Source: Acestrorhynchus altus
Taxonomy: Eukaryota; Chordata; Actinopteri; Characiformes; Acestrorhynchidae
Length of the DNA: 64,000 bases
Assembly: GCA_034509495.1 (NCBI GenBank)
Contig: CM067512.1
Span: 3,488,199-3,552,198, forward strand
Reading direction: 5' to 3'
Shown here: positions 1 through 13,054 of the stretch, piece after piece
How positions within the stretch are numbered: position 1 is the stretch's first letter
Layout of the letters: each line of letters starts with the position of its first letter
Translations under genes and position numbers: made by a program
Notes under the pieces: generated by a model
What the model was told of the DNA's origin: nothing
The model's input: only the letters and a program-made list of their open reading frames with translations
Databases searched by the model: none

Positions 1-1380
1 CATTTGGCGATCAATCAAAAGGATGTGATTGATCACTGACCCCAGATGATCTGAAATGTGCTTAGTTAATGTGGATCAACAGGGCTGCACTAAACAACTG
101 TTTTCAGTCAAATATTATTGAGATTATTGACAATATTCAATTATTCAGATTTTGAATCGATCAGTTACTAATAACTACATAGGTTGAGGTTGTCATGCAT
201 TTGCATGAAGACAATAAAGATGAACGTTTTATGAACATTCCTGCTAACATAAAAGATCAAACCTTTCCTGTCAAAATTCAAATCCGAGATTGTACAAAGA
301 AGCAGCAAGAAAATGTAACAAATCAGTTTCCCTTCATTTTATTTATCAGCAAAAAAAGGGAGACAAATGTGAAGTTGCTTTATTTTATTTTTAGCATCTC
401 TTTTTTCTTTCATTATTACATCTGGAGGTTGTAATTTTAATATTATCCAGTAATAATCACATTATGCCCCTCTAGCCTGCCCCTGCTATTAGGAAAAGTG
501 CCTATATGTTCTTGTGTATCTGCTCCAGAGAGTCCTATTCTATTGGCTACTTCTCTACAGGGACTAGATATACTGTGTGCATTTGCACAACTGTGTCAAA
601 CAAAGCGTGCCACTTAAAGTAGCTGAATGCATTCATTATAAGAGGTGTTTACAAATAATTGTACAGTATAAACAGTTTCTATATTCCAGCCCCGTTTCAT
701 AAGCACCTTCCTGCATTAGGCTTCAGTACAGTGTGTGACCCTGTGTATCATATTTGATTACATATTTTCAGTCTCATACTTCTGCAACAGCAGTGTGATA
801 AATGATCAGTTATCTCATTATTTAAAAATAATTATTAAATAAACAGAATTATTAAATATGTAATAAATTAAAGCAATAATAATTAATTGCAATATGATAC
901 CAGATACATACCAGCACAAATATCAATGAACACAATATAAAAAACAAATTAGAAAGGGGGAAATCAGCCCTTTAATCATTAAAAAAATTAAGTAGCACTC
1001 TGCATGTATGACTTTTATTTTGTATTACTGTACATTGACTGTGCACAGCTTTTTTAAATCGTAAAACAGTTTTTTTTTAAGTAAAACATAATCAAAATTG
1101 TTTATCCTCGTAATCTCAGACGCATGTATCTTTCTAGCACATGCAGTGTCCAGATCATCCACCAGGAGGCAGAAAACGTAGATCTGATTTTAGTTTCGTT
1201 TATTATATATTATTATTGTTTAGATAATATTGAATCATTTGTAGATATTCACATGTTACAGAGGTTTAAAATAAACTGAAATATGTCAAATATGGTACAC
1301 TTGGTTTTAAAGGATCAGGAGAAACCAAATAAGTGACTAATGGTTCAGGCTTTAATGGGTTAAAAGGATCACTGACAGCT
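1..1380. other. Intergenic, AT-rich, upstream of nocturnin
   Basis: I see no convincing exon here. The sequence is AT-rich with many short stop-interrupted frames; the longest open frame (195-434) has no recognisable domain and ends in a hydrophobic, low-complexity tail. One inverted MITE copy lies at 485-655. The stretch 1381-1700 is likely the nocturnin promoter and 5' UTR, because the first coding exon begins at 1701 and pyrimidine-rich sequence precedes it, but no TATA box is obvious. Confidence 0.6.
485..655 (-). mobile_element. Tc1-type MITE fragment (inverted copy)
   Basis: The reverse complement reads through the same consensus seen at 28615-28935 and 62580-62717: an internal 'aatgcattcagctactttaa' block followed by a 'ctctacagggactagata'-like segment. 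It is a degraded non-autonomous element without coding capacity. Confidence 0.6.
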
Positions 1381-1700
1381 GTCTGGTTTTCCATGTCAGT
1401 GCTTTCTGAACATAACTTCAGGCCATTCATGGTTTCTGGGGCTTTAGGGTCACGTCTTTGATCCAGTGCTCATTAAAGGTCATGTTGGAGGAAGGGCCAC
1501 AACACCAGTGTCGTCCTCACACAAGCCAGTGATTCATATCGAGTTAATCCTCGTTCTCAGACTGACGGATCCAGACTGACACAAGAGCAGTGAAGTCATC
1601 TCTGAGACATCTCTCTGTGTCTGTCTGTCTCACACACTCGCTCGCTCAACACTCCGGGGAATATCTGTAAAGGGTGTGTTGGACAAGCTTGCTGGGAAAT

Positions 1701-3965
1701 ATGGAGGTGCAGGGTAAGGATTGCTGAGTAATACTCATTCAGGCACTCGTTGACTTTGGATTTTGTGTCTCAATCTAATCTTTAATTTCAGTATTTTATT
1801 TTGGTTGTTCTGGGTATAAACCAGTTCATGTGTAAACACAGCGTCTTAACACTGTACAATAAAACTGTACAGGGGAAGGTTGGGAGTGTTACTGAAGCAC
1901 TCTGCTATAGAGTGGTGGGTTTCCCTGGCTGGGAGCTCGAACTCACTGCTGATTGAGTGTATTTGTGTGTGTGTTTTTGCAGTGTGTCCGATGGGCAGTA
2001 GCAGCAGTAGCCGGCTCTTCAGCACCCTGGCTCAGTCGCTGAGTAGTGCCCCGCTGGCACACACACATGTGGACCCAGAAGAGTGTGAGTTTGAGCAGGC
2101 AGACCCTGAGGCGCTGCTGCGCGAATGCGAGGAGGTACTGAGGAACCGGCCACCCCGACCACACAGGGACTTCATCCGCAGCAGGGCCAGCACTCCTCAC
2201 AACCCGCAGATCCGCGTCATGCAGTGGAATATTCTAGCGCAAGGTACTAGAACCTGTTTCTGTACCTTGAATCCTGTGCATTATCCTGTTTAAAAGCCAG
2301 TAGGGGTTGAATTGTGCTGTATCAAGTATCATATATATACCCTGTAAATATGTTTATGGTTGTTTTTCATTGTAGATCATTTGGGTTTCCCTTGATATAT
2401 TGGCCCTTGAACTCCTCTGGATATTTTCTAATTAGTGCTGTTTCATATTAAATCAACTTCATAGTGGCTGTGATCTCTTATACAGACTCTGTAAACAGTG
2501 TGTAAACAACAGTGTTTTCTAGGGTTTTTTTGGTGTTTTATTGAAGACAAATACATTTATAATCAGAGTTTTTGATTTCAAGTTTTTAAAATAACATGAT
2601 ACATATTGTGTATCTTGAAAATATGTTCAAGTAATTTATTTATCTAAAGCCAACTCACTCGTACTCCTTTTAATATTTGGGTACAAGAAGTGATTTCTCC
2701 AACAACAAAAAATTAGGCTTATAAATGATACTTTTGGTGTTTCAAACCAAACAATAATGATTAAATTTTTAATTCGGCTGCATTTGAAACTCTGCCTCAA
2801 TTAAACAGAGGATTTTTCCCACTATTACTTGGCGATAAGTGGTGGCCTTTAAAATGTTAAGTCTTGTTCGTCACCCTGTCAGTGTAAGAAGCAGAAAAGC
2901 CCCTGATTGGCTGCTCACTCCCCATGTCTTGGTGAGTGGACGGGAGTACATGTACTCTTCAGTCGTGTAATGCGGTGCACTGAAACTTCCTGTGTGTGGA
3001 AATTTCCTTCCCAACAATTCATTTCAAGAACAGCACCAGTTCTTAGAATTGCAGGAAGTTGGTTCGCTGCTTCAATTTAGTTTTTTTTTTGTTTTTTTGT
3101 TTGTTGTCCTGCAGCTCTCGGAGAAGGGAAGGATGGTTTTGTGCGCTGCCCGATGGAGGCGTTAAACTGGGCTGAGAGGAAGTACCTTATCCTAGAGGAG
3201 ATCCTGACCTACAGGCCGGAAATCCTGTGCCTACAGGAGGTGGACCACTACTATGATACCTTCCAGCCGATACTGTCCCGCCTGGGATATCAGAGCAGCT
3301 TCTGTCCCAAGCCCTGCTCACCCTGCCTGGACGTGCGTGACAACAACGGGCCGGACGGCTGTGCCCTGTTTTTCAACCGCCAGCGCTTCCAGTTGCTCTG
3401 CACCAACCACCTGCGTCTGTCTGCCATGTTGCTCAAGACCAACCAGGTGGCCATCGTGGCTACCCTGCTGGACCGGATCACAGGCCAGACATTTTGCGTG
3501 GCCGTCACCCACCTGAAAGCTCGGAGTGGCTGGGAGGCCTTTCGCAGTGCCCAAGGCTCGCATCTTCTGCAACAGCTGAAGGTCATCAGCAGCCAACAGG
3601 GGGCGGAAGCAGAGGGCATCCCGATGGTGGTGTGCGGGGACTTTAATGCAGAGCCAGATGAGGAGGTGTACCGCCGCTTCCTGATCTCTCCACTTGGGCT
3701 GGACAGTGCCTACCGGAGGCTGAGCACCGATGGCAACACAGAGCCACCCTACACCAGCTGGAAGATTCGTCCCAGCGGAGAGAGCCGTGCCACACTCGAC
3801 TACATCTGGTACTCACGCGAAGGCTTCAGTGTAGACGCTGTACTGAGCATGCCCAGTGAGGAGCAGATCGGCCCTGACCGTCTGCCTTCATACCACTACC
3901 CCTCTGACCACATCTCACTGGTCTGTGACCTCAGCTTCACCCAGGAGCCTCATCAGCTCATGTAA
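1701..3965 (+). CDS. noct: Nocturnin (NADP(H) 2'-phosphatase, EEP family)
   Basis: Three coding exons: 1701-1713, 1983-2243 and 3115-3965, with phases 1 and 1 that join cleanly to 374 aa. Nocturnin is a circadian endonuclease/exonuclease/phosphatase-fold enzyme that removes the 2'-phosphate from NADP(H); it was earlier described as a deadenylase. Seen in the sequence: RVMQWNILAQ at the start of the catalytic domain (exon 2 end), then LCLQEVDHYYDTF (metal-binding Glu), NNGPDGCALFF, VTHLKAR, VCGDFNAEP (catalytic Asp/Asn) and YPSDHISLVCDL (C-terminal Asp-His). The start at 1701 is the first ATG after an in-frame stop (1668-1670), so this transcript encodes only MEVQ before the conserved VCPMGSSSSSRL segment, with no mitochondrial presequence of the kind seen in long mammalian nocturnin. 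An alternative upstream first exon could exist. Confidence in the family is very high. Confidence 0.96.
2244..3114 (+). other. Nocturnin intron 2
   Basis: The donor is CAAG|gtact and the acceptor tcctgcag|CTCTCG after a T-rich tract at 3079-3100. No other gene-like structure is visible. Confidence 0.8.
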
Positions 3966-4082
3966 TTATAAATCAGTGCAGCTCCCTGTCATGGGGTTAC
4001 AGAACAGCTCAGGACATTCCCAGTGTGTGTGTTTGTGTGTGTAAAGCCCTAATCGAGCTGGATTAATTTTTTATTTAAGGTA

Positions 4083-4120
<38 letters not shown>

Positions 4121-7100
4121 TATGCATACACAGTCATTCAGAGGGGTTAAATGTGAAATATGCCGTTATAGATACATTTATAGAGCTGTTTACATATTTG
4201 CCTGAAGATTTATATGCAAAATATTAATGAAACGGTTATATTACTATATCTATATTTAACCCATCCGTGCAGAATATGCACACTCTGCTGTGGTGCCAGG
4301 AGCAGTTTGGGTTGGGATCGGGTGCCCCACAGAACACGTGGTTCACAATATTCCGAAAAATGCAGCAGTACTGCCACAGAAACACAGTTTAATTGAAATC
4401 AAAAACCGAATTCCGCTCTTTGAAATCAGTCGTACAATATATGCAGAAAATCATTTATCACAACAACGTATTAGTTCAAGTACTGCGTTACTGATTGTGT
4501 CCTGTGGTCTAACCCTGACAGGAATGTGACCTTTCAGTTCATCTGTGGGAACTTGGGGAATCTGAACTACCCTTACGAATCCCCCTGGTGAAACTGATCC
4601 AGCTCGAATAGTGCTTGGGTTCGCGTGACTGAATGTGGCAGGGGATGTATTTCAGTTATGTTACAGCACATAGAGAAATGATGAATCACGCACACGAACC
4701 CGGTCCTTCTGAATTAGGACCACAGTCTTAACATAACTCAGATGACTGAGCTACACACAATCCTCTTTTGTTCGTCAGTGGAGGTTGTGCAATATTCCAT
4801 TATTTATTATTCCATTATGATTTTAATATATGGCGAACTCAGGACAGGAACGGTTCTAGGTGTTCCATATGCTATACCTCTTTCAGTAGTCATTGCTCAT
4901 TTATTACACTGTTGGCTGGTAACATAAACTGTTCTTTTTTGCAAGCATGTTTTCTGTTGTCTTTTAATGAACTGTGAGAAAATCCTTTATTTTATATGCC
5001 ATTATCAGTGTTTCCCACATCAGAACTGAGTGAGAACATTCAAGCTGCATGGGATTGAGCATCACACCGTTAGGAACCTCTACAACTCCATGCAGAGACG
5101 TCTGAAAATGTGTGGATTGAAAATGTGAGGATGCTACTGGACGCTCTAACAACACTCCACCCCTTCCGCACAATCTGCAAGCATTTTTCTGCAATTTTAG
5201 ATCTTCTAATACAATGACAAGTGTAAGGATCTGAGATACTTTAACAATAACCAAACTTTGAAATTCCAGATGACTAGGTCAGAACATCCCAAAGCATCAG
5301 GAAGGTCTTGTGGAATAGTGCTGATCCATGCAGTGACAGGTCAGAGCTGTTTTGGAGGCACAACGGCTATAATATTAACAATATTAAGCAGGTCGTTGGT
5401 GAATATCTACAGGACTATAAACTTCTAGACAGTTCTTGACCATCCTGCATCATACATGTGCTCTCGTTTCAAAGGAACAGTGAAGGTCCTCCTCTTGTAG
5501 GCCTCATAGATGGGATCTGCAATAGTCTCTAAATCAGTCCAAATAGGTCTAATGCATTACGCAACATTAAAAGCCTCCTCCACAGTACTTCGCTTTTTTA
5601 GGGTAAAAAGCTGCTTTTAATAGTCAGAAAATGGCATGAAACTCCACAGACGTGTTTCATTCCCACACTTTCTCTCTGCTCATCTCCTTACTCTCGGAAA
5701 GGCGGTCTTTACGCCGTTCCGGAAGGGAAGATGCTGATCCTTTAATCTAATCTATTCTGGACTCAGTCGCTGAGCTCTGATCACACAGTGGAAACAGAAC
5801 TCTTCAGTCAAGCTTCTCGTCTGACTAGGTTCACTAATTATAGAGTACTTTTGTGGTAGAAATACTGAAATACTCGAGCACCTAAAATAAGACCATGCTC
5901 ACACAACATTACAAAAAGATGTGTGAAGAACATTTGCTTCTTTAAACCATTAAAAGGTTCTTCACACTAAACAGTTCTTTATGAAAGTCAGGGTGGTTTT
6001 TCTACAGCATGTCAAAGAACCATTTGGACATGCAAGTCCAGTCCAGGTATTTGGAGTTCACAAGATAAAAAAAAAAATGGACCACATCTGAGAAGTGGAG
6101 AACAAGAGTATTCTGCCAATCTCAGGTGAGGCTAAATGCAATCAAATTGTCACTGCAATGTTCCAACATTAGTGCAAAGTCCAAATGAGTAGAGGCTGAT
6201 ACTGGAGGACTCCCTGTCAGTTCTCAAAATGAATGGGTCTCTTACCAATAGTGAACCCTTGTTGGTGATATAACACTACTAAAATGTTTAAATAAAGTCC
6301 ATGGTGAAGAATGTCTCCTGACCTACAAGATCCAAAGAACTGAAGAGAAGAGAACCATCAGTTCAAAAGGCAAAGAGTGGAATATGTGAGGTTTTAAACT
6401 AAATAAAGCTCGAAAATCGATTTGTTTGCATAATTATGTCCTCTATATTTAAATCTACTTGGATACAAGTTCTGGATAGGAGTACAACAAAATAAACGCT
6501 TCAAATATTGAATATGCAATATAGCTCAGTCCAAACAGACAAACACACAGCTTTCTCTCCCTTTTTGTACACAAGTGTAAAATAATAAAGACAAAACAAG
6601 GTAAGGACAATGGACACAGAACAGGTGCTGTGAGGATAAATGCGCTGAAAAAGGAAAGACGTCAATCTCAGACAGTGAAATGAATTAAATTCTAAGACGT
6701 TTTAAGAGCCTTTCGAAGACGCAGTTGCTTTTCAAATTGTAAAAAACACTGCCTGGTACAAAATATCAAAAGAGTATTTTTTCATATTTACACAGAAAAA
6801 GAAGAGTACAATCAGCTTCATACACTTCTGACAAAAAAGAAAACAGAAGATCTGAGACTCAAGGCTGCTTGTTGATTTTTTTTTCTTTTCATTTTGTTCG
6901 GCTACAAGTATTCGGTCATTATGTACAGAGTCCCATCTCTGTACACCTGATGAGAGCTGGTGAAAACTGACGAGCGTGTTCGATTTTCAGGATTAACCGC
7001 CTCAGTTCTGACTCTCAGAGTCACTGCTATGACCTCACAGCTCAGGCGGTCTGTCTCAGAAACTGGTCACAAGGTCTGGTACAGAGAGGGAGAAATATTG

Positions 7101-7349
7101 ATTAACAGAAAAGTACAGCATCTGCCCAGCTGCAGTTCCGAATACACACTGAGGCTGGATTACCAAAGTCAAACATAGTGTTAATGTGAATGAGGGTCAA
7201 TAGGCAACAATGCTGGTTTCATCTGAAGTACTTCAGTCCAACCTGATGGCCACATACCGCCTCTTATAAGTCTCTCTGCCCTCGCTGTGGTTGGTATAGA
7301 GAGTACTTTAAGTAAATGCTGCTTATTTGGTTTTTCTGTGGACCGCTCC
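3966..7349. other. noct/elf2 convergent 3' region, repeats, no gene seen
   Basis: This lies between two convergent genes and must contain both 3' UTRs. It holds an (AT)n run at about 4083-4113, a Tc1-like fragment near 5021-5175, and a short MITE at about 5895-6030 in which a 'ttctttaaaccattaaaaggttcttcaca' type palindrome is visible. Sequence immediately below 7350 is the elf2 3' UTR; I could not fix its poly(A) site. No frame shows codon-like composition. Confidence 0.6.
5021..5175 (+). mobile_element. Tc1/mariner-like fragment (family A, 3' part)
   Basis: It shares the block 'gagaacattcaagctgcatg', the 'aacctctacaactccatgca' block and 'gagacgtctg' with 13716-14090, 18780-19350, 42359-42560 and 56925-57215. 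It is truncated and non-coding. Confidence 0.65.
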
Positions 7350-10300
7350 TCAGCTCTGTGTGCTGCTCCGATCTGTGTTCGAGTTCTCTGCTGCCGTTCC
7401 CAGCCTCTGAATCACACTAGTGTCCACAGGCTCCAGCTTTACAATCTTCACGTCCTGCACAGACATCGCTGGCTTCGTGTCCGGTGCAGAGACCGTCTCC
7501 ACAATGGTAGTAGATGGAGCAGGGACTGTCGCCATGGAGCTCACTGCGGTGCTTATGTTGGCTGGGACAGCCAGCTGCAGGACTTGGGTGCTGGCAGGTG
7601 GAGCTGTGACAGGTGCAAGCGTGCGGAGGGTGATGGGGCCTCCAGCTTTAGCTGCTGGGAGCGTGATCAGTTGGAGAGTGATCCGCTCCCCGTTCTGGCC
7701 CTGCGCCGGCACCAGCGTCGGCACTGCCTGTAGCACCACTTTTCCTGTGCTGTTGCCCGCGGCTATTGAGCTGGCCGTCGTCAGGATGGGAGAGGCACCG
7801 GTGGGAGAATTGATGGTAACTGCGGAGACCTTTTGACCCTGGGCTGTCGTCATGAGGACAGGGACCTGCATGGCCAGCCTCACCGTTCTGAGGGGAAAGA
7901 AAATGACAGAAATAAGAAGGAGAAAGAGAATTAATAAAAAGCTGAAAAGAAAGACAGAAAGACAAAGAGTCAATGGGAAAAAAGACTGAAACACCAAAGA
8001 AAGTCACACAGAAATAAAAAGGTCTGTAAGAAAAATATTAAAAAGCAAGAAAAAAAAGGGACAGAAAGAAAGTCATATAAAACATAGACGGGCAGAAAAC
8101 AAGTCAGAAAGAAACAGAACAACAAAAGAAAGAGAAATCACTTGGAAAAACATGCAGGCTTAGAACATAGAGTCATTTATTTCTACATATTGATTAATCT
8201 GTGAAGGTATAAACTCTGGGCATCTTTTCACACCATCTCTGAAGCTCTTACCTGGGAATGGTTGGTGTTGTAGCAGGTGACTGCTGCAGAGATACAAGGC
8301 CTTCAGGTGCTGAGGAGATGCTGATGATTGGTGTTGATGGTAACACAGGAGAGACTCTTCCCTTCCTCTTTTTTGGAGTCATGCAGTCGGCTGATGTCGG
8401 GCTCTGCCTCTTTCCCTTATCGACGCTGTCATCAAGATCATCGTCAATGAAAACAATATCTTTGGGCATCTCCTTGAATTGGTACACCAGCCTCTGGCCT
8501 TCTACTTTAGAAAGAATGCCTCGCTGATAGTAATACCTGAACACACACAGACACACACACACACACACTTCATTAGCAACTCATTTATAAATGCTCTGAA
8601 TCATGATCTACACTGGACAATGACTGATGTGTTACCTGTAACGTTGGGGGTTTGATAATAACGTAATGAAAATAAACAGTTTATAACAGCATCTGTTACA
8701 TTACCTGAGTGCCCTTCCCATTGTTTCATAGTTCATGTCGGGTTTGTTCTTATGTTTCCCCCATAGTTTGGACACAGCTTTGGAGTCCACCAGCTTGAAA
8801 ATGCCCTTTTCTTTCTCTGTCCACTTGATGTACTTGGGGCAGGTTTCTTTATCCTGCAGGAGATCCAGTAAAAACTCCCACAGATATGTGGTGGTCCCTG
8901 CAAAGCACAGACCATATCGGTAAATAATTTTACCACACAGGATACAATAGTACGGTACTACAGTACAATACTGACAACAAGAAATGCATCAATTGCAATT
9001 TCCCTGGCTGATTCAGATTTCCGTTTTGTTTTTATGTTCGTTTTTCCTACATGCCAATTCTGATTTGACAGCATAACAAATATTAAAATTCTAATATAAT
9101 AAAGACTAAAGTAGTGGACAAACAAAACAACTAGAAATTAGTGTGGTGTGTGTATCGGTCTGTGCGTTAAACAATTCTGGTGATGCACCATCTAAGCGAT
9201 CTTGCCTGTTATCTATTGTGTACCTTCAGCTCCGGAAAAGCATTAAGTGTGTAAAACTACATCCTAAACACGAAAAAAATGCTTTAGTGTTGAAAAAGAA
9301 ATGAAAACAGGTGATATTTTAATTCCCTCATTTTTGCTTTATAAATAACACCCCTCATAAAACTACAATCGTCTAACACCGCTCTTTGTTCAGGGTTGCA
9401 GTGGACCCAGAGCCAACCCAGAATCTTTCCGTTTAAGACAATAATACCTTCTGAACAGCTTGGCTAATTTGCCTACGGGGTACTTGAAAGAAAAACCACA
9501 CGGACACAAGAAGAACACCAAACTCAGGGACCAAACCCACAACCCCAGGCTGCTGGAGCTGTGGGACCTGCACCGTGCCACCCTCTAAACTGTCAATGGT
9601 CTCTAAAATATGCAGATACACACCTCTGCTCTCTTTTGATTTCCTCTTGTAAATGAGATCCAAGGATCCATCACAATTCGTTCGTGCCATTTTGGCCTTT
9701 CTCCCCGCTGGAAGGCAAAAAGAGTTTTGCTTTACCTAACAGACCCCCTTCCAAAACGAACTAAGAAAAACAATGAACAATCTGAAGGTTCTCAGAGAAA
9801 GAGTGAAGCGTGATTAATTTCTGCGTTTGAGTAGATGCACCACAATTATCCTCTCCGACTTGACCTCTCACATGCCCGACTTGCTTGTCCTCCACAATGA
9901 CATACACACAAATGTAACATAATTGTCTGCACTGGTCTTGTCCAGTAAGTTCATGGAGGACCATGAAAGCATCAGCAACATCTGCATATATGAGTGCAGT
10001 ACCTCTTTTCCTTTTCTGCAGGTCTTTTTGCTGCAGCACAGTAATTGAATCCGCTACGGGCCCCATCTCCTCCGTGCTCACCTCGACCTCCATCTCAGAC
10101 AGGAACTCCTCTACAGATGCACAGAGAAAACATTCAGGAGGACAACAGAGCAAACACAGAGAACCATGAGAAAACTGGGATTAATTTTCTGTATCAACTG
10201 TACCAACAAGGGATCCTTCCCAGAACACAAAATTAAGTACACATACATCAAAACTGGGACTGAGACACACTAGAATAACTATATTAGTGCGTTAACACCT

Positions 10301-12860
10301 TAATTACGATGAATTCATGATTTTCTCTTTTTGCCCTAATACTACGCTGATTGATTTATATTGTAAATATGCTTAACTATTAATCCTGTGTTATTATTCA
10401 AATGGACAAGCATATCGTTGTGAAGGTCTGAAGGAAACACACCTCATTATTTATGGATAAATAAGAAAAATCCACAAGATTATGTCCACAAAGAACATTT
10501 TCATTTACGCCTCATAAATATTTATGAATGGCAAACAACTTTAACTGCACCCAGTCCTCCCATAAAGACGATCATAAGAAAGAAGAGGGTTGTGAGTACC
10601 AGGGCTGTGGTCTCCATGCAGGCTTGCTGGAGAGTCCATGTGGAGCAGAGCTTCAGCGGCCTCAAACGTTTTGTCCTGAACAGATACCTCCACTGAAAAA
10701 GAGGAAGAGAGGCATAAACATTCTATTACCATAAATCTACTCATACCTAATGACATTATTATTGGAAAAATATGGAGGTGAAGTATATAAAGAGACATAA
10801 AAGCCTGTAAACAACCGTTGAATAACTGTACAAACTGTGCAACAAGAAGTATCTGATGGCACACCTGCTGAATGGTTTTTCTGATTACTGCAATGCTGAA
10901 TTAGTCTGTAAGTAATTGTGCACATTGAGAAGTAGATTTTATAGATGTCTAAAAACAGAGTTCACATCCATCGAATACAAGATTTTTTGTGCGACTTTGG
11001 CAATAAATTTTTTTTATTATAGATCACATAATATTGCAATATAGTTTAAGTCAGCAGGTTATTCTAAAATGGTGCATTTCACGTTATATTCCTCATAAAA
11101 GGCACTACAGTGCTTACGTCTCTACAATGAACTGAAGAGGTGGTGAAATGTTCTTCTAAGACACTTTATAACGACTCCTTAATTACCTGAGCCTCAAAAC
11201 AGCTACTTTAATGCATGAATTTCCTGCAAAATGAACCTGAACATGACTTAAGGGCACAACCAATTTAATTGTTATTAAACCAGTATATTTGGTTTAAATC
11301 AGGGGAAAATCATATAAAGCACAGAAGTATTGAAATGCTAGTTTTATTAATAGATATATTAACTCATATGTTCATAATACAACTAGGGTAGTGGGCGACC
11401 CTTTATTCCTACAAACCAATGAGAAATTAGTGTGATGTGTGTATCGACTGTGTTTCTGTGGTAATGCACTGTCTGAGGATTAGTGCCTGTTCTGTGTCAT
11501 GTTTTTTTGGGCGCTGGAACAACAATAAGAGTCTAAAACATTATCTTGACTACAGAACACAGAAAACATCAAAAGAAAAATAAAAGAACACATTATTATA
11601 GGGTATATTTTAACTCTATAACTGTATTTATGTACGAATATCCATCTGAAAAATAATTTCCATTGAGGGAACCCTCCCAGGGGATCAATAAAGTTCTCTT
11701 TATCTCCATCTCTCCATTCATCTAACTCTCTATCCATCTATCTACCTAACTCTATCTGTCCATCTCTCTCTAACAGTATCTCTCTCTTTCCAGCTCCATC
11801 TCTCTGTATTTTAACTTTATAAATAAAATCTGTACCACACCGAGACCCCTGATATCTTATAAGGTGTGTATTGATCCATGCACACATAATAACACATGTT
11901 ATAAACACTCATAATAACACACGTTATAAATGACTGGCCTCTCTGGGCTCTCACCCGGGACTACTTCCATGTTTACAAACGCCCCGGACGTCGCTGTCAA
12001 TCAACCCCCGCCCTTCACTTTCATTGGCTGCGGGGGGCCGCGAGTTCCCTTTCACTTCGCTGATTGGACAGCGCGCAAATTTAAACAGGAAAAAACCGCT
12101 CCGCGGTCCTGCCCACTCACCTCCAAACACTTCCGCCAGCAACATACTCATTTTCATCCTGAGACTGAAATTTATGGTCCCAAAACATTAGAAACACCCC
12201 AGAACAACCGCTTTATGCGTTTCAGGCGACAGAACCCACATAATCGAGACAAATCGAGCTAAAATGTAGATTAATAGAGGGGTAGTACAGCTAAATCACA
12301 ACAAACAGCTAAAACACACAAAACGACCAAAAACAGCATTCGTCCATAACACACACCCTGTTATAAAAGTGCTTGTAACACCAAAGAAAAAATACGTTCA
12401 TTATATTCACTAACATTAACACAAGATGTGTCCTTAAAACGTCTTAACTCGCGTCTAACTAAATACAATACTAAACAAACCAGCTTCAAGAAAATCAGGC
12501 AGAATCTACAACTGACGTCCTGCCGATGTGCGCTACTAGCCAGAGTGTGCTGCCGCGCATGCGCAGACGGTTTTCTGTATTTTCAGGCCAATCCGTGCAG
12601 AAATGCGGACTTTTTAGGCGCAGGATTTGAGGCTCTCCTGCAGCAGGCTATAACCAGCTATGACCAGCTATAACCAATTATAAACGATCGCTATCGGAGC
12701 ACAATGTGGCAAGAAGCACAAACAGACAGAACACCAGCCTCCCAAAACCGTTATGTGACCAAAACAGTCTGGAGTCACAGTGTAAACACAATGTGTGTGC
12801 CAATCTGCAGCTCTGACAGCGGGTTAAAGTGCTCTGACTGTGTGTCAGAGGAGCAGCGTG

Positions 12861-12912
<52 letters not shown>

Positions 12913-13009
12913 ATCCAAACTTCCTGGTTTCCCACCGCTCGCATCAGTCCGCTACACGCAGCCAGCAGAAAGCAAAACCAGAGAAAACACACAAACACAC
13001 ACACACACT

Positions 13010-13054
<45 letters not shown>

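Noticed and set aside
9390..9690. Separate small gene on the minus strand near 9.4-9.7 kb
   Set aside because: The open frame is elf2 exon 5 (9707-9624) reading through its gtgtgt donor into the intron.
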